A DNA stretch of 64,000 nt from Epiperipatus broadwayi (lineage: Eukaryota; Onychophora; Udeonychophora; Euonychophora; Peripatidae), in assembly GCA_028023455.1 (NCBI GenBank), contig JAQFVV010012574.1, forward strand, positions 917,501 to 981,500, read 5' to 3'. The stretch's first letter is position 1; each line of letters opens with the position of its first letter. A program made the position numbers and the translations under genes. The notes beneath the pieces were generated by a model. That model was not told the origin of the DNA and did not search any database. It worked only from the letters and a program-made list of their open reading frames with translations. Shown one piece after another: positions 39,822 through 53,642 of the stretch.

Positions 39822-41870
39822 TGGAGCTAATGATAGAGATAGTGAATTCTGACTCTTTTGCCATTTATGTAAACAAAATACGCTTGTTTGGAGGTTTTGG
39901 TAAAGCTCCATCTATTGATCATATATATATGTGTGTGTGTGTGTGTTTTGTTGGGAAGTACTGGAGCATAAATGCAATTTATATATTGTTTTTATAAATT
40001 TGGTGACATTTAGCACAATTAGCCAAATATATCTATGGTAAAGTATGGTACTAAATACATATATACTAACATGTCACTTCCACATAATAAAACAAAAGAA
40101 ATTGTTACTGCTAATAGTGAGAAATATAAGATTTAAATAAAAACTTATGAACACTAACTTCAGTTTTGTTTATCATGTTTTATGACAATGAATTTTGGGA
40201 ATAGTTTATTGGCAATGTTTATGAAGCAGATGTTAAAATGTGACACATGATTGATGGTGGGATTTTAAATCTGAACTGAATCATAAACAAAAATTTCATG
40301 TTTTTGGTTGCAGATTTACAGAATTAGGATAACTGAGCCCTTCTTCATAAGTTAATAAGAATAGATATTGGTTGCAGCTCTTACAATATCAAAACACTGT
40401 AAGTAACACATTTAGCTTTTATAGAGAGACTTTATCTTTTTAATTTATCCTTCCATTACTGGGATGGTCTGTAAAAGGTAATTTAGTAATTAAAGTTCAA
40501 AAAATTCACTTTCAGTCCATTTTTAGCATAGATGGTTATCAAGTTAAAATTGAGAGTAATTTAGTGGTACAAAGGACATTTTATCATAGTGATATAAATA
40601 TTGCAAATAAATTAATTGGGTACAGGGATATTATTATTTTACCTAGTTTATTGCAAAGTAAGAATTGGATTATCTGTCAATGTAACATAAAGATAATATT
40701 AGACTTTTTCATTTCAGAATGTTGGGTAAAATTTTAAATTAAAACAAGACCATGAACTTATCATTATTCTCTTCACCTTGAATCTATACCAAATTTCCTT
40801 AATGGATTTTATGAGAGGGGCAATGTTGTTTATTAAAACAAATACTTGTTAAAAAGTGTAGCATTGATTCTTTGTATTGAGATGATGTGACTGGGAATAG
40901 AATATAGTGAAGATCATTGAAGTCCTTTAAAATAAAGATTTCTGGAGAAGAAACTAAAATACTTGTGGATATTTTTATGCTTCATAAATCTATTTATATG
41001 GTTGTTGCAAAATCATTAACTTTTCATTCTTTATCTTTCTATTATTATTTTTTTGAAATTACAATGACTAAATATGAAAGTTAATGATGATTGTTTACTG
41101 ATTTTAAGTAAATTAAATCTTACTATTTACCTAACATTAATGTAACTTAATTTGAATATAGCATTATATAAAAAGGTTGACTAAAGAAATTCCCAGTACC
41201 TCTTTATTTATTATTATTATTGCATTATGTAAATAAAAAGGGCTTGTAAATAGCTTATTGAAAGCCAAAGACTTTTTTTGTTACTCTGATCTTCCAAATA
41301 TTTGGTGATGCTTATTTTATTCTACAACTAAAAAAATGTAGATACCTATTTATTTACAGAGTAGTTTTGTATGGCAGCAAAATTTGAAATAAAATGGCTA
41401 GCTAAAACACTATTCAATACTAGCCCTCTTAAAAACTGTAAAATATTTTTAATTTTGCTCATCCTAGATTTAAACCCTAGAATACACATGGAAGAATGAA
41501 ACAATTAACATTCTAACTATTAATAGAGTTTGTCACTCTTAATAATCTTAAAGCTATAGTTAGACAAGTAAAAAAAAAACACTTAAAAAAGCATAATATC
41601 AGATATACATATTACTATTAACAGACTAAAACAATTAGTAATGGCAATAGCAAAGCTTCTTATGTTGAAATAGTGGTATTTAATCTGAAAATCATAGTCT
41701 ACTGATAGATTATAACATTAATTTTTAATTATTTTTTTTAAAAAAACTGTAAACACTGAAAAAATATAAAATAATCATAAATGTATCAAAAACTTCCAAT
41801 TTAAAAATAAATATATTCTTTTGAAAGTAGATCTGTCAATATGTTGATATCAGTGAAATACTTTTCACAA

Positions 41871-41896
41871 CAAAAAAGATTGTACAATCTTTTTTG
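41871..41896. repeat. Perfect 26-bp palindrome
   Basis: CAAAAAAGATTGT followed directly by its reverse complement, centred on TGTACA. No spacer. Confidence 0.9.
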
Positions 41897-42061
41897 ATGT
41901 GAGATTTACCTATATTCATATGAATATGACCATATGATCATTCTTCTAAATGACAAAATCTATGGAGAGAATCTGTTGCTATCTGTATTGTTAAAATTAT
42001 AAATCTTGGAGATAATAAATCCAATACTGTAGGACTAAAACTACATATCTTCCCGTTAAGG

Positions 42062-42104
42062 GAATTGGTTAGGCAGCATATAATTAATACTATCTAACCA
42101 ATTC
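42062..42104. repeat. Hairpin, 11-bp arms
   Basis: GAATTGGTTAG (42062-42072) and CTAACCAATTC (42094-42104) are perfect complements around a 21-nt loop. It is not followed by a T-run and has no adjacent gene. Confidence 0.8.
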
Positions 42105-44902
42105 ATTCTATTAATTTTAAAAATACTTTACAATATTCTAAAGAGTAAGATAAATTATTACTAGAAAATCCACTTTGTTATAGATAAATTAACATTTTTT
42201 CATTAAGATATCCAACAATCATATGCTTGTTGTTAAATGCTACTCTGAAACTCAAACAATGTAATCTCTTTCTTTTTTTTTTTTCAATTTATTCAACAAT
42301 ACTAAACTAAAGATGCCACCAAATTTTTACAGACATACTACAAAAGATCATGACAAAAGATTTTTTTAAAAAAAAGATAAATCATATATAAAACATAGGT
42401 CTATACACAACATATTATTAAAAATTTAGTTTATATATATATATGTGTGTGTAGTCAGTCATATATATAGTAAAACAGATCAGACAATATAAATAAAAAA
42501 AATAGTGAATAACAATAAAAAATATTGCCATTATTGAGTAGATATTTATAAAATTGTAAAAATAACACACGAAAGATTCACTTATTTTTTTTAAATACAT
42601 CTTAAATGCACTTAACAAAATTTAAAAATAAATCTGCCATTTATATTTTAAGAAAAGTTTTAAGTTAATGGTAAATTAATTATTTGCATCAACAAAGTGC
42701 AGATCTTTACTGCTGGCTGCGGTCCATTCCACAAAAATCCTTCTTAAATATTTTATGCAAAATTTTAATAATTAACATTTTGATATTTTATAACATTGAC
42801 TTTCTCACGCTTTTTTTTTTTTTTTGCACTCTCTATCTTTCTCTCTTACTATCTCTCTCTCTCCCCCTCCCGTTCACTTTCTCTTTATATATATATATAC
42901 TTAAAACTTCCACTCAACCATATATTCTTTAAAACACGCGAATAAAAATACCTGATAAAATGTATATCTAGACTAAGAATAATAGGATAATCTCCATCTT
43001 CATCAAAATCTCAAATGCTTTCAATTATTTTTCTTTTTTATTACCTTAATCCTAGAACTCCCAAATTACATATCATTATGAAAGATGTATCCACAGTATA
43101 TACATATTAAAGGTTTTTTTTTTTTAATATTGCTTTCAATATATATTTTTTACTATATTATATTCTTGGCACATAGTGGTGATAAGAGGCAATAATTAAA
43201 CTTTTCTGTGAATATTTTCATTTTATCAGATATTAAGGCTCAGAAAAGAAGAAAATTAATAACAATTAAATATTAAATGTTGGTAACATCTGTGAAGCTG
43301 CCTATCAGTTTATATATTTATAAGCTTGTTAAAATATAATACATATGTTACACAATTTATAATGATGGCTATCATCCACATCTATATCTCAACTAGATTG
43401 ATTCTTTACTGTTTAATTATTAATCAAAAGTTAATTACAAGATGTAATTTTGATGTCCTGGCTGAAGCAAACAGATGCCATTTGCAAGATAATTTGAAGC
43501 CATGATATTGTCAATCTGCTCATGATTGATTAATGATATGGGAAGACTCATTGAAAAATGAAAATCCTCTTTTAATATTCATTTTTTTTGGGAAAAATTT
43601 AGAAAATGGATTTATAATAATGTATGTTCCAGAAACTTATTTTTATAATTTGTCAAATTTCATTAGATTTATCATATTCATTTAAAAATTATACTTGGCA
43701 ATTTAATTTTTGCCTGCTAAAGATTTGTGGTTTATAATTATCATTTTGTTAATAAAAAAGCAAAAGTAATTATTTCACAATTGCATTCAAATTCTGAGCC
43801 TTATAAGTCATTTAATTTTCTCTAGCAATAAGAATTATATTTTTGATTATGCATTTGCAAGTTTTCAACATTAACATTAATTTTACTATTACTTTTATTT
43901 TGAACTTTAAATTTAACATTGACAATTTATTTTTATTCCACTCTGTATAAAATATTACTTTTTTTAAAATAATAGATTACACTGATGGTTTTATTTCGTA
44001 ACTCACTTAATTGAAAACATTTACACTAATAAATATAAGCATCTTAGGTATTTTTTTCTATAGTGTTTTTTTAAGTTGACAATAACTCAAGTTTAGCTCA
44101 ATACTTGAATTATTTTAAGTTGCTTTCACCTTTCACTATTTTTTTAAACCATCTTCATAAGATATAGGATTAAAGTTATTGTTACTAAGTAAATGAAACA
44201 TTAATTATAAACTTCAAATATTCTTTGAATTTGTTTATAAAAAGAAATATTTAAATTGAGCCAATGATTTAGATTATCTATATTATATATTTTACTTATT
44301 TATGAATTATCATTAGTCATAAGATACTTTGTAATACCAAATTATAATATACAAAAGCAAAATATCAATTTTATAAAATAAAAATGGTTTTTAATTGTAT
44401 ATTAATTCTATATTTCTAAAAAATTTAATAAAGATCATATTTTACATTGTATAATAATACACTTTAATTACTTATTTAACCCATTTAATTAATTTAAAAA
44501 GAGAACTCAAAGCATTGCTTTTGAAAGATATTCCAAAGCAGTTGTTTTTATTTTATAGATTTGCTAAGATGATGATAACACCTAGTGGACTGGTTCAAAT
44601 GTTTTATTAAAAAAATTTTTAGCATAAAATAGGTATATAAAAAAGAAATATTTGCAGAATTATAATTTATTAAAGTTTATACATAAACTATTGTGAAGAA
44701 AAAAAAGTTAACATTATATTACATTACTAAGTAAATTCTTATATACATCACATGATCGCCACTTCTTATGCTCGCTTATAACTGTTGTTAAAACAGGCAA
44801 AACTCTCCATACAGTAGTGCCACTCAGTGCAAGCCAGAGTAATCAATGGATGCCAGAAGGCTTGTGCATAAAATCCCCACCTATTGCCTACTCATCCAAT
44901 AT

Positions 44903-44922
44903 CCCCAGACTAGTTTCTGGCT
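44903..44922 (-). ncRNA. 3' half of a hammerhead motif, family A
   Basis: Minus strand GCC, AGAAACTAGTC, then TGGGGAT: the GAAA box, palindromic helix III ACTAGT, cleavage base C and the 3' strand of helix I. The 5' half (CTGANGA and helix II 5' strand) is missing, so the arm ends inside the ribozyme. Confidence 0.75.
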
Positions 44923-45037
44923 TATAATGTTTTTAATTTAAGACTCATAGTTTTGTAGTTAAGTAGAGATAAAAGGTGGCTGCTGGAGGGTTGCATTAGA
45001 TCCTAAGATCTATGTGCAGTTCTCTCAGATCCAAGAC

Positions 45038-45079
45038 TCCTCACTGACAAAGGCCACAAGCCAGAAACTAGTCTGTGGA
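45038..45079 (+). ncRNA. Type I hammerhead ribozyme motif, family A
   Basis: Helix I TCCTCA (45038-45043) pairs with TGTGGA (45074-45079) at 5 of 6 positions; the related left arm TGGGGA would pair at all six with one G-T. Core CTGACAA (45044-45050; G8 to A), helix II GGC/GCC with loop CACAA, GAAA (45064-45067), helix III palindrome ACTAGT (45067-45072), cleavage base C45073. The G8 change predicts inactivity. The copy at 56622-56663 has AGC/GCT in helix II, a compensatory change that supports the fold. Confidence 0.82.
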
Positions 45080-45190
45080 TATTGGATGAGTAGGCATTAG
45101 ATGGGGATTTTATGCACAAGATTTCTGGCATCCATTGATTACTCTGGCTTGCATTGAGTGGCAATACATATAGAGTTTTGTCTATTTTAA

Positions 45191-48100
45191 TAAATTTTTA
45201 TAGAATTTTTTTCTAGATAAGTCTGTGCTAGTACACTTGTAAACAATTTTTGACTGTAAACTTCTATGGTTCTTTATATCACAAGTAGTAGGAAAGATTT
45301 GTATAAAAATTTACTTAGTAATGTAATACAATGTTTCATACAAGTGTGTATTCAAAAACTGTTTACAATAAAATATACACAAAATAAAATAAATGTAAAA
45401 ATTTTACAATCAAAGCTTATCTTATTTACTGCAGTGACACTCAAACTCCCAACAATCAGAAATCTGATAAAATTCTGGCACCCTAATTGTATGCACTAAA
45501 AAAAATCCCAAGATGGAGTTCATATCATAGAAAATGTTTGTGATAAACACTTTCTTCATAAAGCAAAATGGCCACTAAAAATATTAAAATTTTATTTGAA
45601 CACATGATAGTAATATTATTTTGATAAATAAACTTCACATCTCTGATTTAAAATGTTCAGGCCACAAATTTATTTTTAAAAAAATGTCATAGCCTAAAAG
45701 ATTTATGAAAAGCATGTTTTTATTTATACCTTTATATCAGTAATTAAAAAAAATACTTTTGGACAAATTAATGGAATAAAAACTACTTGAATCAAAATGT
45801 AAATGATCCATGATTTTAACTAAATATTTTCCATGATCTGTCTTGAAATGCAACATAAGTAAGAAAAATTATTCTGATATAAATAATATAGGTGGAAATG
45901 GTAACAATAATTTATTTTATTAATTCCTTTCAACTACTTGAGTTCACCAAAGATTTCCATATTTTTGATAAATAAATTACTGAATCCAATATATATGAAT
46001 TTATCTTTACTAGTTCTTCACATATCTATTATATGAGCAACATTTACAGAGCCTTAGAAAAATCAGTTCAAAGAATTCTTCTCTACACTACAAAAATATT
46101 TTTTTTTTGTTTGTGGTTGTCTATAAAGCAAAACAGAATTCAGTTAAAACTGTGAAACTTATCACTAAATGAAAATTTATCTAAAATATATAAAAATTTC
46201 AGTATTAATGTCCTTGAAAATAATGCATACACATATAAAGTTTAATTGTCAAATGTTTGCAAATCACTTAAAGGTACAGATATATCATTAGAATTTTAAA
46301 AAAGCTTCTACTTTCAGTGATGTCTATGTTATTAAACCAAAAACTTTTATTTAAACTGAATATTAAATTGGAAAAGCAACAAATGACTTCAACTGCGTTA
46401 TGCTATGTATGGTAGAACAGAACACCTGTTCTAATTGAGAGCCATCTAGCGGATACAACTAGTTCAACAGAGTTGATTAGGTCTGCTTATCGCAGTTGCA
46501 AGTAGTTTGTACATTCTTGAAATGAAGTAATTTTAAATGATTTTTTAGATGATCACAACATAATTTCTGATTACATAAATTTATTTGCTTCTTACAATGA
46601 TTGCCCTGAAAGATCATTTCCACCATTCAACATTTATATTTTTCATTGCACGGTTACTCAAAAACAATGACAGTGATAAATGAGTTTCCAGACAAATTAC
46701 AAGGCATAATAAAATTCCAAAGTATAATACTTCTCAAATATAATCTTAACAGTAAATATATATATGAACACGTGAAATAGCAATACTAATTTGATATAAA
46801 TAAAAATTAAAATCTTGTCAATAATATATTTTCTTTTCTACACTTAGAAATTTAAATTCTCAACTAATTTCATAGGAATGGTAATAGAATTTACAAATAA
46901 TGCAGCAAAAATATAAATTATCTGATAATTGACTTTTTTTATTCATAAAATAGAATGCAGATGTTATTAATGATTGCAGACATGTGATAAACAAACTTAA
47001 TATTTATTTATATCAAATTATTATTGGTAAATTATGAAGCTGTATAAGATTAATTCTAAGTTAATTGTACCACATATAATACTATATATATATGATATTT
47101 AGTCAGAATGCATAGTTGAGAACAATGTTGAGCATTATTTACCTTTGGTACTCTAAACTGTGTCTCCAAAATTTAAAACTAGATAAAAAACGTTTTTTGA
47201 AAAAAAAATGCAAGAAACAGATAACTGTAGAAACAGATAAGGAGCCTCTTACTCATGATAAAAATTTACTCATCTTTATAAATATATTTTTACTTGTGTT
47301 CTATCTTCTTGTTAAGATCGATGTATTAACCAATATTAAATGGATAATCAGATCAGCTGTGAGCTAGATTCTGAAAGCCTGATTAAAACTTGAAAATTCT
47401 TTCAAGTTTTACCTGGATTAATTTTAGATCACTGAGGTGGCAGATGTATATTCTTATCATTTTGCAATGAAGTTTTTACATATATTCAAATAATCAACAT
47501 AAATTTTAATAAATAAGTTAAGTCTTACCTCTTTGATGAAAGATTTTATCAAAATACAAAGTAATTTTTCATCTCATTTTGTGATAAGACATTTAGCAAT
47601 CCCAAGCACCAAGTAAGAATCTTGACAATATCACAAGAATTACTGAAACAGAAACATATTACTATAAAAAATTGCAATAAAATATTATTAAAAATTATAC
47701 TAAGAAAAAAACATAATTGTCAATAAAACACCAATAACAATGTCTGCAGATGCGTGAGATTAACATGGTGAACTTAGCACTATGTGGATATAATTTTGTT
47801 GAGTATTATGTAAAGCAAATTATCTGACTTGATAATAAAGATTATTTAATATCAAATTTTATTTTTAAAAGGATATTATGACAATTGATTACACCTCACT
47901 ATATTAGCATCAATTATTATTACTTCCTACTAATGTTTAATCTTTAACCTATAACTTCCTTCTTCTTTGCATAGTTATTTCAATAAAATGTACACTAGTC
48001 AAACTGTTCTCTCAATTTAAGAAAGATCTTTTTTATCTTTTGTAATATAAATAATTGGGTGATAAATTTACCAAGATATTATGCACATCATTCTTTGAAG

Positions 48101-48652
48101 ATATGGGTGTTAAATTCTTTTCAACAAATTTCAGTGATCAAAATGTATAAACCTTTTGATATTTCACTTATGCTGTATCAAATAATTTCTTATTCTAAGT
48201 ATCATGAGGCATATAAGTTGATTTTATTTTTTTGAATTGGTTAACTGGATCATTTGGTTCTTGAACACATTAACATCACACTGTCTATTTTTATTTGTTC
48301 AAAATGTACAGTAGTTCTGATAAATTCCAGAATCTCTGCTGGTTTCTCATTTAGTCTGTTCCTGTAAAAAAATTATAGTTTCTAATTTTTTAAGGGATAA
48401 TGTGATAATTTTTAAGATATATAAAAGGTGAATGCTATTGCTAAAATGGTGAATCATCTTCTTGGGAGTTATTATTATTGATGGAAAATTACATTTTTTA
48501 GCACCACGAAACATCAACTTTTTGAAATAAATACACTTTTCTCTAATCTAATTATTATAGTTCTTGCAAAATTCTTCTAAACTTTTACAAAAATAGTGCC
48601 ATTTTTCTCCTTATTGATAATATATAATAATTAAAAACTAATCAACACTTAG
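45191..48652. other. AT-rich non-coding DNA, no gene seen
   Basis: No gene recognised. A GC-richer patch at 46391-46500 has CAACTGCG and CGCAGTTG at its ends, an inner AGAACAG/CTGTTCT hairpin, and CCGCTAGATGGC on the minus strand (46452-46441), an insulator-like word. Short frames at 45266-45499 and 47116-47367 are unsupported. Confidence 0.45.
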
Positions 48653-48756
48653 AGGCAATCCCAATATCAATACCAATCAACAATTTCAAACTGTTGTCAA
48701 GGCAACCCTCCTTGACACTTTAAAATTTTTGATTGTTATTGATATTGGAATTGTCT
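48653..48756. repeat. Small foldback (hairpin family 1), copy 1
   Basis: AGGCAATCCCAATATCAATA and its complement (ending TTGTCT at 48756) enclose CTGTTGTCAAGGC. A second copy is at 53527-53642 and shares ATTGTTGATTGTTATTGATA and GTCAAGGC. MITE-like. Confidence 0.8.
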
Positions 48757-48817
48757 AGATGATAACTTGTTTTTAATGATTACTTACAAAGCCATTTAGC
48801 TTTGAACATTATTATAC

Positions 48818-48855
<38 letters not shown>

Positions 48856-48857
48856 AA
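48818..48857. repeat. (AT)n-(GT)n microsatellite
   Basis: TATATA run passing into TGTGTGTG. Confidence 0.9.
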
Positions 48858-49510
48858 TTATTAAAAAAAATGCAAAACATTCATTATTATTATAGTAATA
48901 TACTAACATTTCTAAATTAACTATAATCTAAATAATTTAAATTTTTAGAATTAATTATGATTTAAATAAAATCATTATTTAAGATAGAATAATTTAATTA
49001 CTTATATTATTTGAGACATAATTAATTTTATAGACACTAAACAAATATAACTGTAATGTTCACATATTAACGTAATAATAATTATAATTTTTCCCCAATA
49101 AAAAGAAGAGTATATGATTTGCTTGTGATTTGTATAATTATATGAATATTTACAATTTTTGAACAATAGTAGATTGACTGTGAATGTAAAATTAAAGAGA
49201 TTATATGAGCTCTGGGAATGAATATTTATTATTTATCATCATTGTTATTTTTTATTTCCATGTTGATAGTTTAATATCTTTTAATTTTATGTTATTTAAC
49301 CATATTATATCTTTGTCTCTATAAGATATATACATGAGATATAAACTTTAACATTACAATTTTGTTTATGTTATGGGAAATGGGAGTTTATAATTAATTG
49401 TTGTCATTACTATTTGTTGAGATAAATTAAACAGAATAAAATTACCTAAAGAATAGATCATGAAGCCACAAACTACTTTATATCAAAATATGTGATTTCA
49501 GTTGTATGTT
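48858..49510. other. AT-rich non-coding DNA, no gene seen
   Basis: No feature recognised. Confidence 0.5.
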
Positions 49511-50379
<869 letters not shown>

Positions 50380-50770
50380 AATATAAACTGAGCAGTAATT
50401 GTATATATGTGTGGGAGATGGTGATCTAGACCAAGTGATGAGTGCTGGTTCAGCATGAAATATGTATATTGAAGATCTTTTATCTTCTTCATATATATGT
50501 GGTCCATCTGAGTTCAAGTCTCTTATAATTGCAGTTTAATATAAAAATATACATATATTTAAATTGTATATATTCAGCTTGTATTTCTGCACCTTACCTC
50601 TTCTGTATAATTAAGTAAATATATTAATATCCTATGTGTGAGGGGTTAGAATTACTTAAGATTATTTATCTTTTTTACAAGTATGTGGTCATGTGTATAA
50701 GTTGTATATAATGGATTGGATAGCTATAGAGAGTTTGAAATTCTTAGTTAAATTTCCTTATATATTTATT
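50380..50770 (+). mobile_element. Family B repeat, internally deleted copy
   Basis: Contains the phrases TATAAACTGAGCAGT, a hammerhead (50423-50477), a CTGAGTTCAAGTCTCTTATAAT segment (50509-50530), CCTATGTGTGAGGGGTTAG (50631-50649), then GTGGTCATGTGTATAAG (50686-50702) and TGGATAGC...GAGAGTTTGAAA (50716-50741). In the unit at 56870-57350 these follow the same circular order, so this is a tandem copy and a half with deletions that removed the second ribozyme. Confidence 0.75.
50423..50477 (+). ncRNA. Type I hammerhead ribozyme motif, family B (C3 changed)
   Basis: Outer helix I GATC (50423-50426) with GATC (50474-50477), inner CCAA (50431-50434) with TTGA (three pairs). The core is GTGATGAG (C3 to G), helix II TGCTG/CAGCA loop GTT, GAAA (50457-50460), helix III ATA-TG-TAT (50460-50467), cleavage base A50468. 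The change of C3 should kill activity. Confidence 0.8.
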
Positions 50771-51645
50771 GAAAAGTACTATAGACTTACAGTTCAACAA
50801 ACAATACATATTAATATTCTAATCAAAGTTTATTAATAAAACATAAGGTATTATACACCATATAAGATGTACTCAAAAAAGATTTGGAACAAAACATAGT
50901 ATATGTCACAACTCCAATGAACTATAAATGTACTTTTGTTTAGAAATCATTATTGCTTGCATAGAAAATATGAATACAAATTGCAGAATATATGTCATCG
51001 ATATAATTAGATGTCATAACAAATTGATTGCTGAAATATCTAGATAATATTAGAACTATTTATTAAGATTTTATTATTAAGTAAATAGACTTACGATTAT
51101 ATTTAATCAATAATATTAATAAATAAGAATTTTTTTTCTATGCTAAGTCTATTTAAATTTGTTTAAAAATATAAAAAAAAGAATTAAAATAAGATTCAGA
51201 AAGAAACTAAGTTTTGATATCAAAATCAGTTTTGCTTTTTTTCTCATCATATTGGAATACTACTTCTAGGATTTCACTGTGCCTTGTGAATAAAAAAAAA
51301 GGAATTCTACATACAATTAGCTAGATCTGTTCTAGAACACTCTGAAAGATACTTTGAATAACTCCGGCTGAAATGAAGAGTTAGTGCTTATTTAAAAGAC
51401 AGCTAGAAATTATGAACTTTTTATATCTGTCAGAAAAGAAGTAAATGACAATTTTTTGGGTTAGCCTTATATTTGAAAAGTGATTTGTACTTTAAGATGT
51501 GATATGTTGGACTATTTCCATCAGTTATGAGTGAATGTTGAATGTATAGAAAATTTTAAACTTTATTTAAACTTTTCCAAATACGAACAACTTTTTAGTA
51601 ATAACACACAAATAGACAATACAGATTAGTAATTATACAACGTTT

Positions 51646-51720
51646 GGCAGAATAGCTCAGTTGGTAGAGCATTTGCCTTAAATTCTATATTCAACAATCT
51701 AAAGGTGCGAGTTCAACTTC
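51646..51720 (+). other. tRNA-like segment with pol III box A and box B
   Basis: GGCAGAATAGCTCAGTTGG opens like a tRNA with a perfect box A (TAGCTCAGTTGG) and GTAGAGCA D-arm. A T-arm-like GGTGCGAGTTCAACTTC (box B) follows 40 bp later. The anticodon arm is replaced by AT-rich sequence and the acceptor ends do not pair, so it is a pol III promoter relic or SINE head, not a tRNA gene. Confidence 0.75.
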
Positions 51721-51755
51721 TAAGTGAATATTGTCACTGTGCATATAGGCCAGCA

Positions 51756-51800
51756 ACACCCGAAGAAGAGTGGAGAATAATACTACTCAAAACGTTGTGT
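51756..51800 (+). ncRNA. Hammerhead-like motif, family C
   Basis: Helix I ACAC (51756-51759) with GTGT (51797-51800), core CCGAAGA (T4 to C), helix II GAGT/ACTC with 13-nt loop, AAAA for GAAA (G12 to A), self-complementary helix III ACGT (51792-51795), cleavage base T51796. Helices are in register but two core positions are lost. Confidence 0.55.
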
Positions 51801-51987
51801 AATTACTAACCTGTATTGTCTATTTGTGTGTTATTACTAACAAGTTGTTTGTATTTGGAAAAGTTTAAATAAAGTTTAAAATTTTCTATACATTCAACAT
51901 TCACTCATAAATGATGGAAATAGTCCAACATATCACATCTTATAATATACCATTATTATAAACCTTCAGACAAATGATTTGTACTTT

Positions 51988-52981
51988 GCTTTAAATAATC
52001 TGAATATGCAAATAACACAACATTTGTTATCTAGATATTATTTAAAAGAAACTATCAGCTAAAAAAAAGAAAAGAAAATGAAATTTCTCTTTACTTGATA
52101 AAATTATTTTTTAAAGACAATAATAATAATTATTATATATCACAAAATGTATACTAAGTTTATGAATTGTATATAAAGTTATTAATAAGAGGGAAAAAAT
52201 AGTGATAATCATGTAAATGCAATGTAGACATATAAATTGTTTAGTCACAAATAACTGTAGTTAATAGTGTAATTTATTTCCATTAGATTTGTTCATAGTT
52301 AAACTTTATATTTGAATAATGAAAATTGAGTTTTATGTAGATGAATTTATATATGCACAGTTGTTTGTTCAATGTTTAATAGCTTACATATCTTTACATC
52401 CACATGAGAGAATACATTTCTATCAGTTTAATGTGTTAGGGATCAATTTCAGAATGACTCATCCCTTTATAAATTGTAGTTGTATTAAATTAGGTTTAGA
52501 ACTGAAAAATGGCCACATCTTATAGTTATTGTATAGAAGGTTTATTCAGTTAGGATTTAGACCAAAAAAGGCCATCCCTTTATACTTATTATTATACAAG
52601 CAGTTATGTTTAAAAATAGGATTTTAAAAAGACCATTCCTTATTATAATTGTAATAAAGATAGCATTGTTATCTATCCTATACAGAACATATGTATGTGT
52701 AAGTAGTAGAAGACATGTGGGTCAAAGAAATATATTTATGAATTCATACATGTGTAAAGTTATATTTAAGCTTATTGAAGACTTGGTTAAAGGTACAGCA
52801 AATGTGACATTATTTATAATAATATTGATATTATGATGTGTAATAATTAAAAGATTTTGTTAAAAAAATAAATCGCATATCAATTGAAGATTATAATTGT
52901 AAAAAAATTATTACTATATGAGTTGTTAATTTTATTAAAGAAAATAAATTGTATATTAATTAATAAGTACACTTGTAAATA
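51988..52981. other. AT-rich non-coding DNA, no gene seen
   Basis: Two unsupported frames (52319-52525, 52606-52836). Three diverged copies of a phrase like TTTAGA(A/C)(C)-(A/T)GAAAAA(T/G)GGCCA(T/C)(A/C) near 52495, 52556 and 52615 hint at a weak 50-60 bp tandem repeat. Confidence 0.4.
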
Positions 52982-53238
<257 letters not shown>

Positions 53239-53526
53239 CATCTTTTTTATTTTGCTTATGTAAGATTGCTTGCTCTACTGCCATTCATTGGGAGTAACTC
53301 ATGTTTTCCGTGATTATGCTTCGCATTACAATTGGGACTGTGTAATGGTTACATTATCATAATGAATAAAATATTGCTTTAAATATATATGTATATATTA
53401 GACTATTTTCTAATATTTAAAACCAGATGGTGCCCAATGTAACTTATGTAAATAATTAAATAAATAGAGGAAATATAAAATAAATGAACTTTGTCAAGTC
53501 TGACCATTACAATATATATATATATA
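53239..53526. other. AT-rich non-coding DNA, no gene seen
   Basis: No feature recognised. Confidence 0.45.
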
Positions 53527-53642
53527 AACAATACCAATAACATTCAACAATCTCAATCTGTAGTCAAGGCAATCTTCTTTTTACAATATAGGCCTTGACA
53601 GCAGTCTGAGATTGTTGATTGTTATTGATATTGGGATTGTCT
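53527..53642. repeat. Small foldback (hairpin family 1), copy 2
   Basis: Arms 53527-53570 and 53592-53642 are reverse complements over about 40 bp (AACAATCTCAATCTGTAGTC / GACAGCAGTCTGAGATTGTT) around a 21-nt loop. Related to 48653-48756. Confidence 0.82.

Larger units (their letters stand above)
39822..44741. other. AT-rich non-coding DNA, no gene seen
   Basis: Only low-complexity frames. It contains a (TG)n run at 39930-39945, a perfect 26-bp palindrome at 41871-41896, a hairpin at 42062-42104 and a T-rich/CT-rich patch at 42811-42900. Confidence 0.5.
44742..45190. mobile_element. Foldback element, family A, fullest copy
   Basis: The left arm (44742-44922, minus) and right arm (45020-45190, plus) share the sequence found at 19953-20174, extended inward through GGGGATTTTATGCACAAG, GGATGAGTAGGC and the 3' half of a hammerhead (left) or a complete hammerhead (right). 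The outer left end reads CACATGATCGCCACTTCTTA. The unpaired centre (44923-45019) is AT-rich with a GC-richer GGTGGCTGCTGGAGG patch. This arrangement, two terminal-repeat halves in opposite orientation each ending at a ribozyme, matches the inverted terminal-repeat layouts known in Penelope-like elements. Confidence 0.87.
51494..51974. mobile_element. Foldback element, family C, with tRNA-like head and 13-bp target-site duplication
   Basis: Arms of about 150 bp (51493-51645 and 51796-51942) are almost perfect reverse complements, e.g. AAGATGTGATATGTTGGACT and its complement. The roughly 150-bp centre is unpaired and holds a tRNA-like segment (51646-51720) and a hammerhead-like fold (51756-51800). 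The direct repeat TGATTTGTACTTT occurs at 51481-51493 and 51975-51987, marking the insertion. No frame. The related copy is at 22838-23272. Confidence 0.87.

Noticed and set aside
51646-51720. Functional tRNA gene
   Set aside because: Box A is perfect, but the anticodon arm is replaced and the acceptor stem does not pair; it is part of a foldback element.
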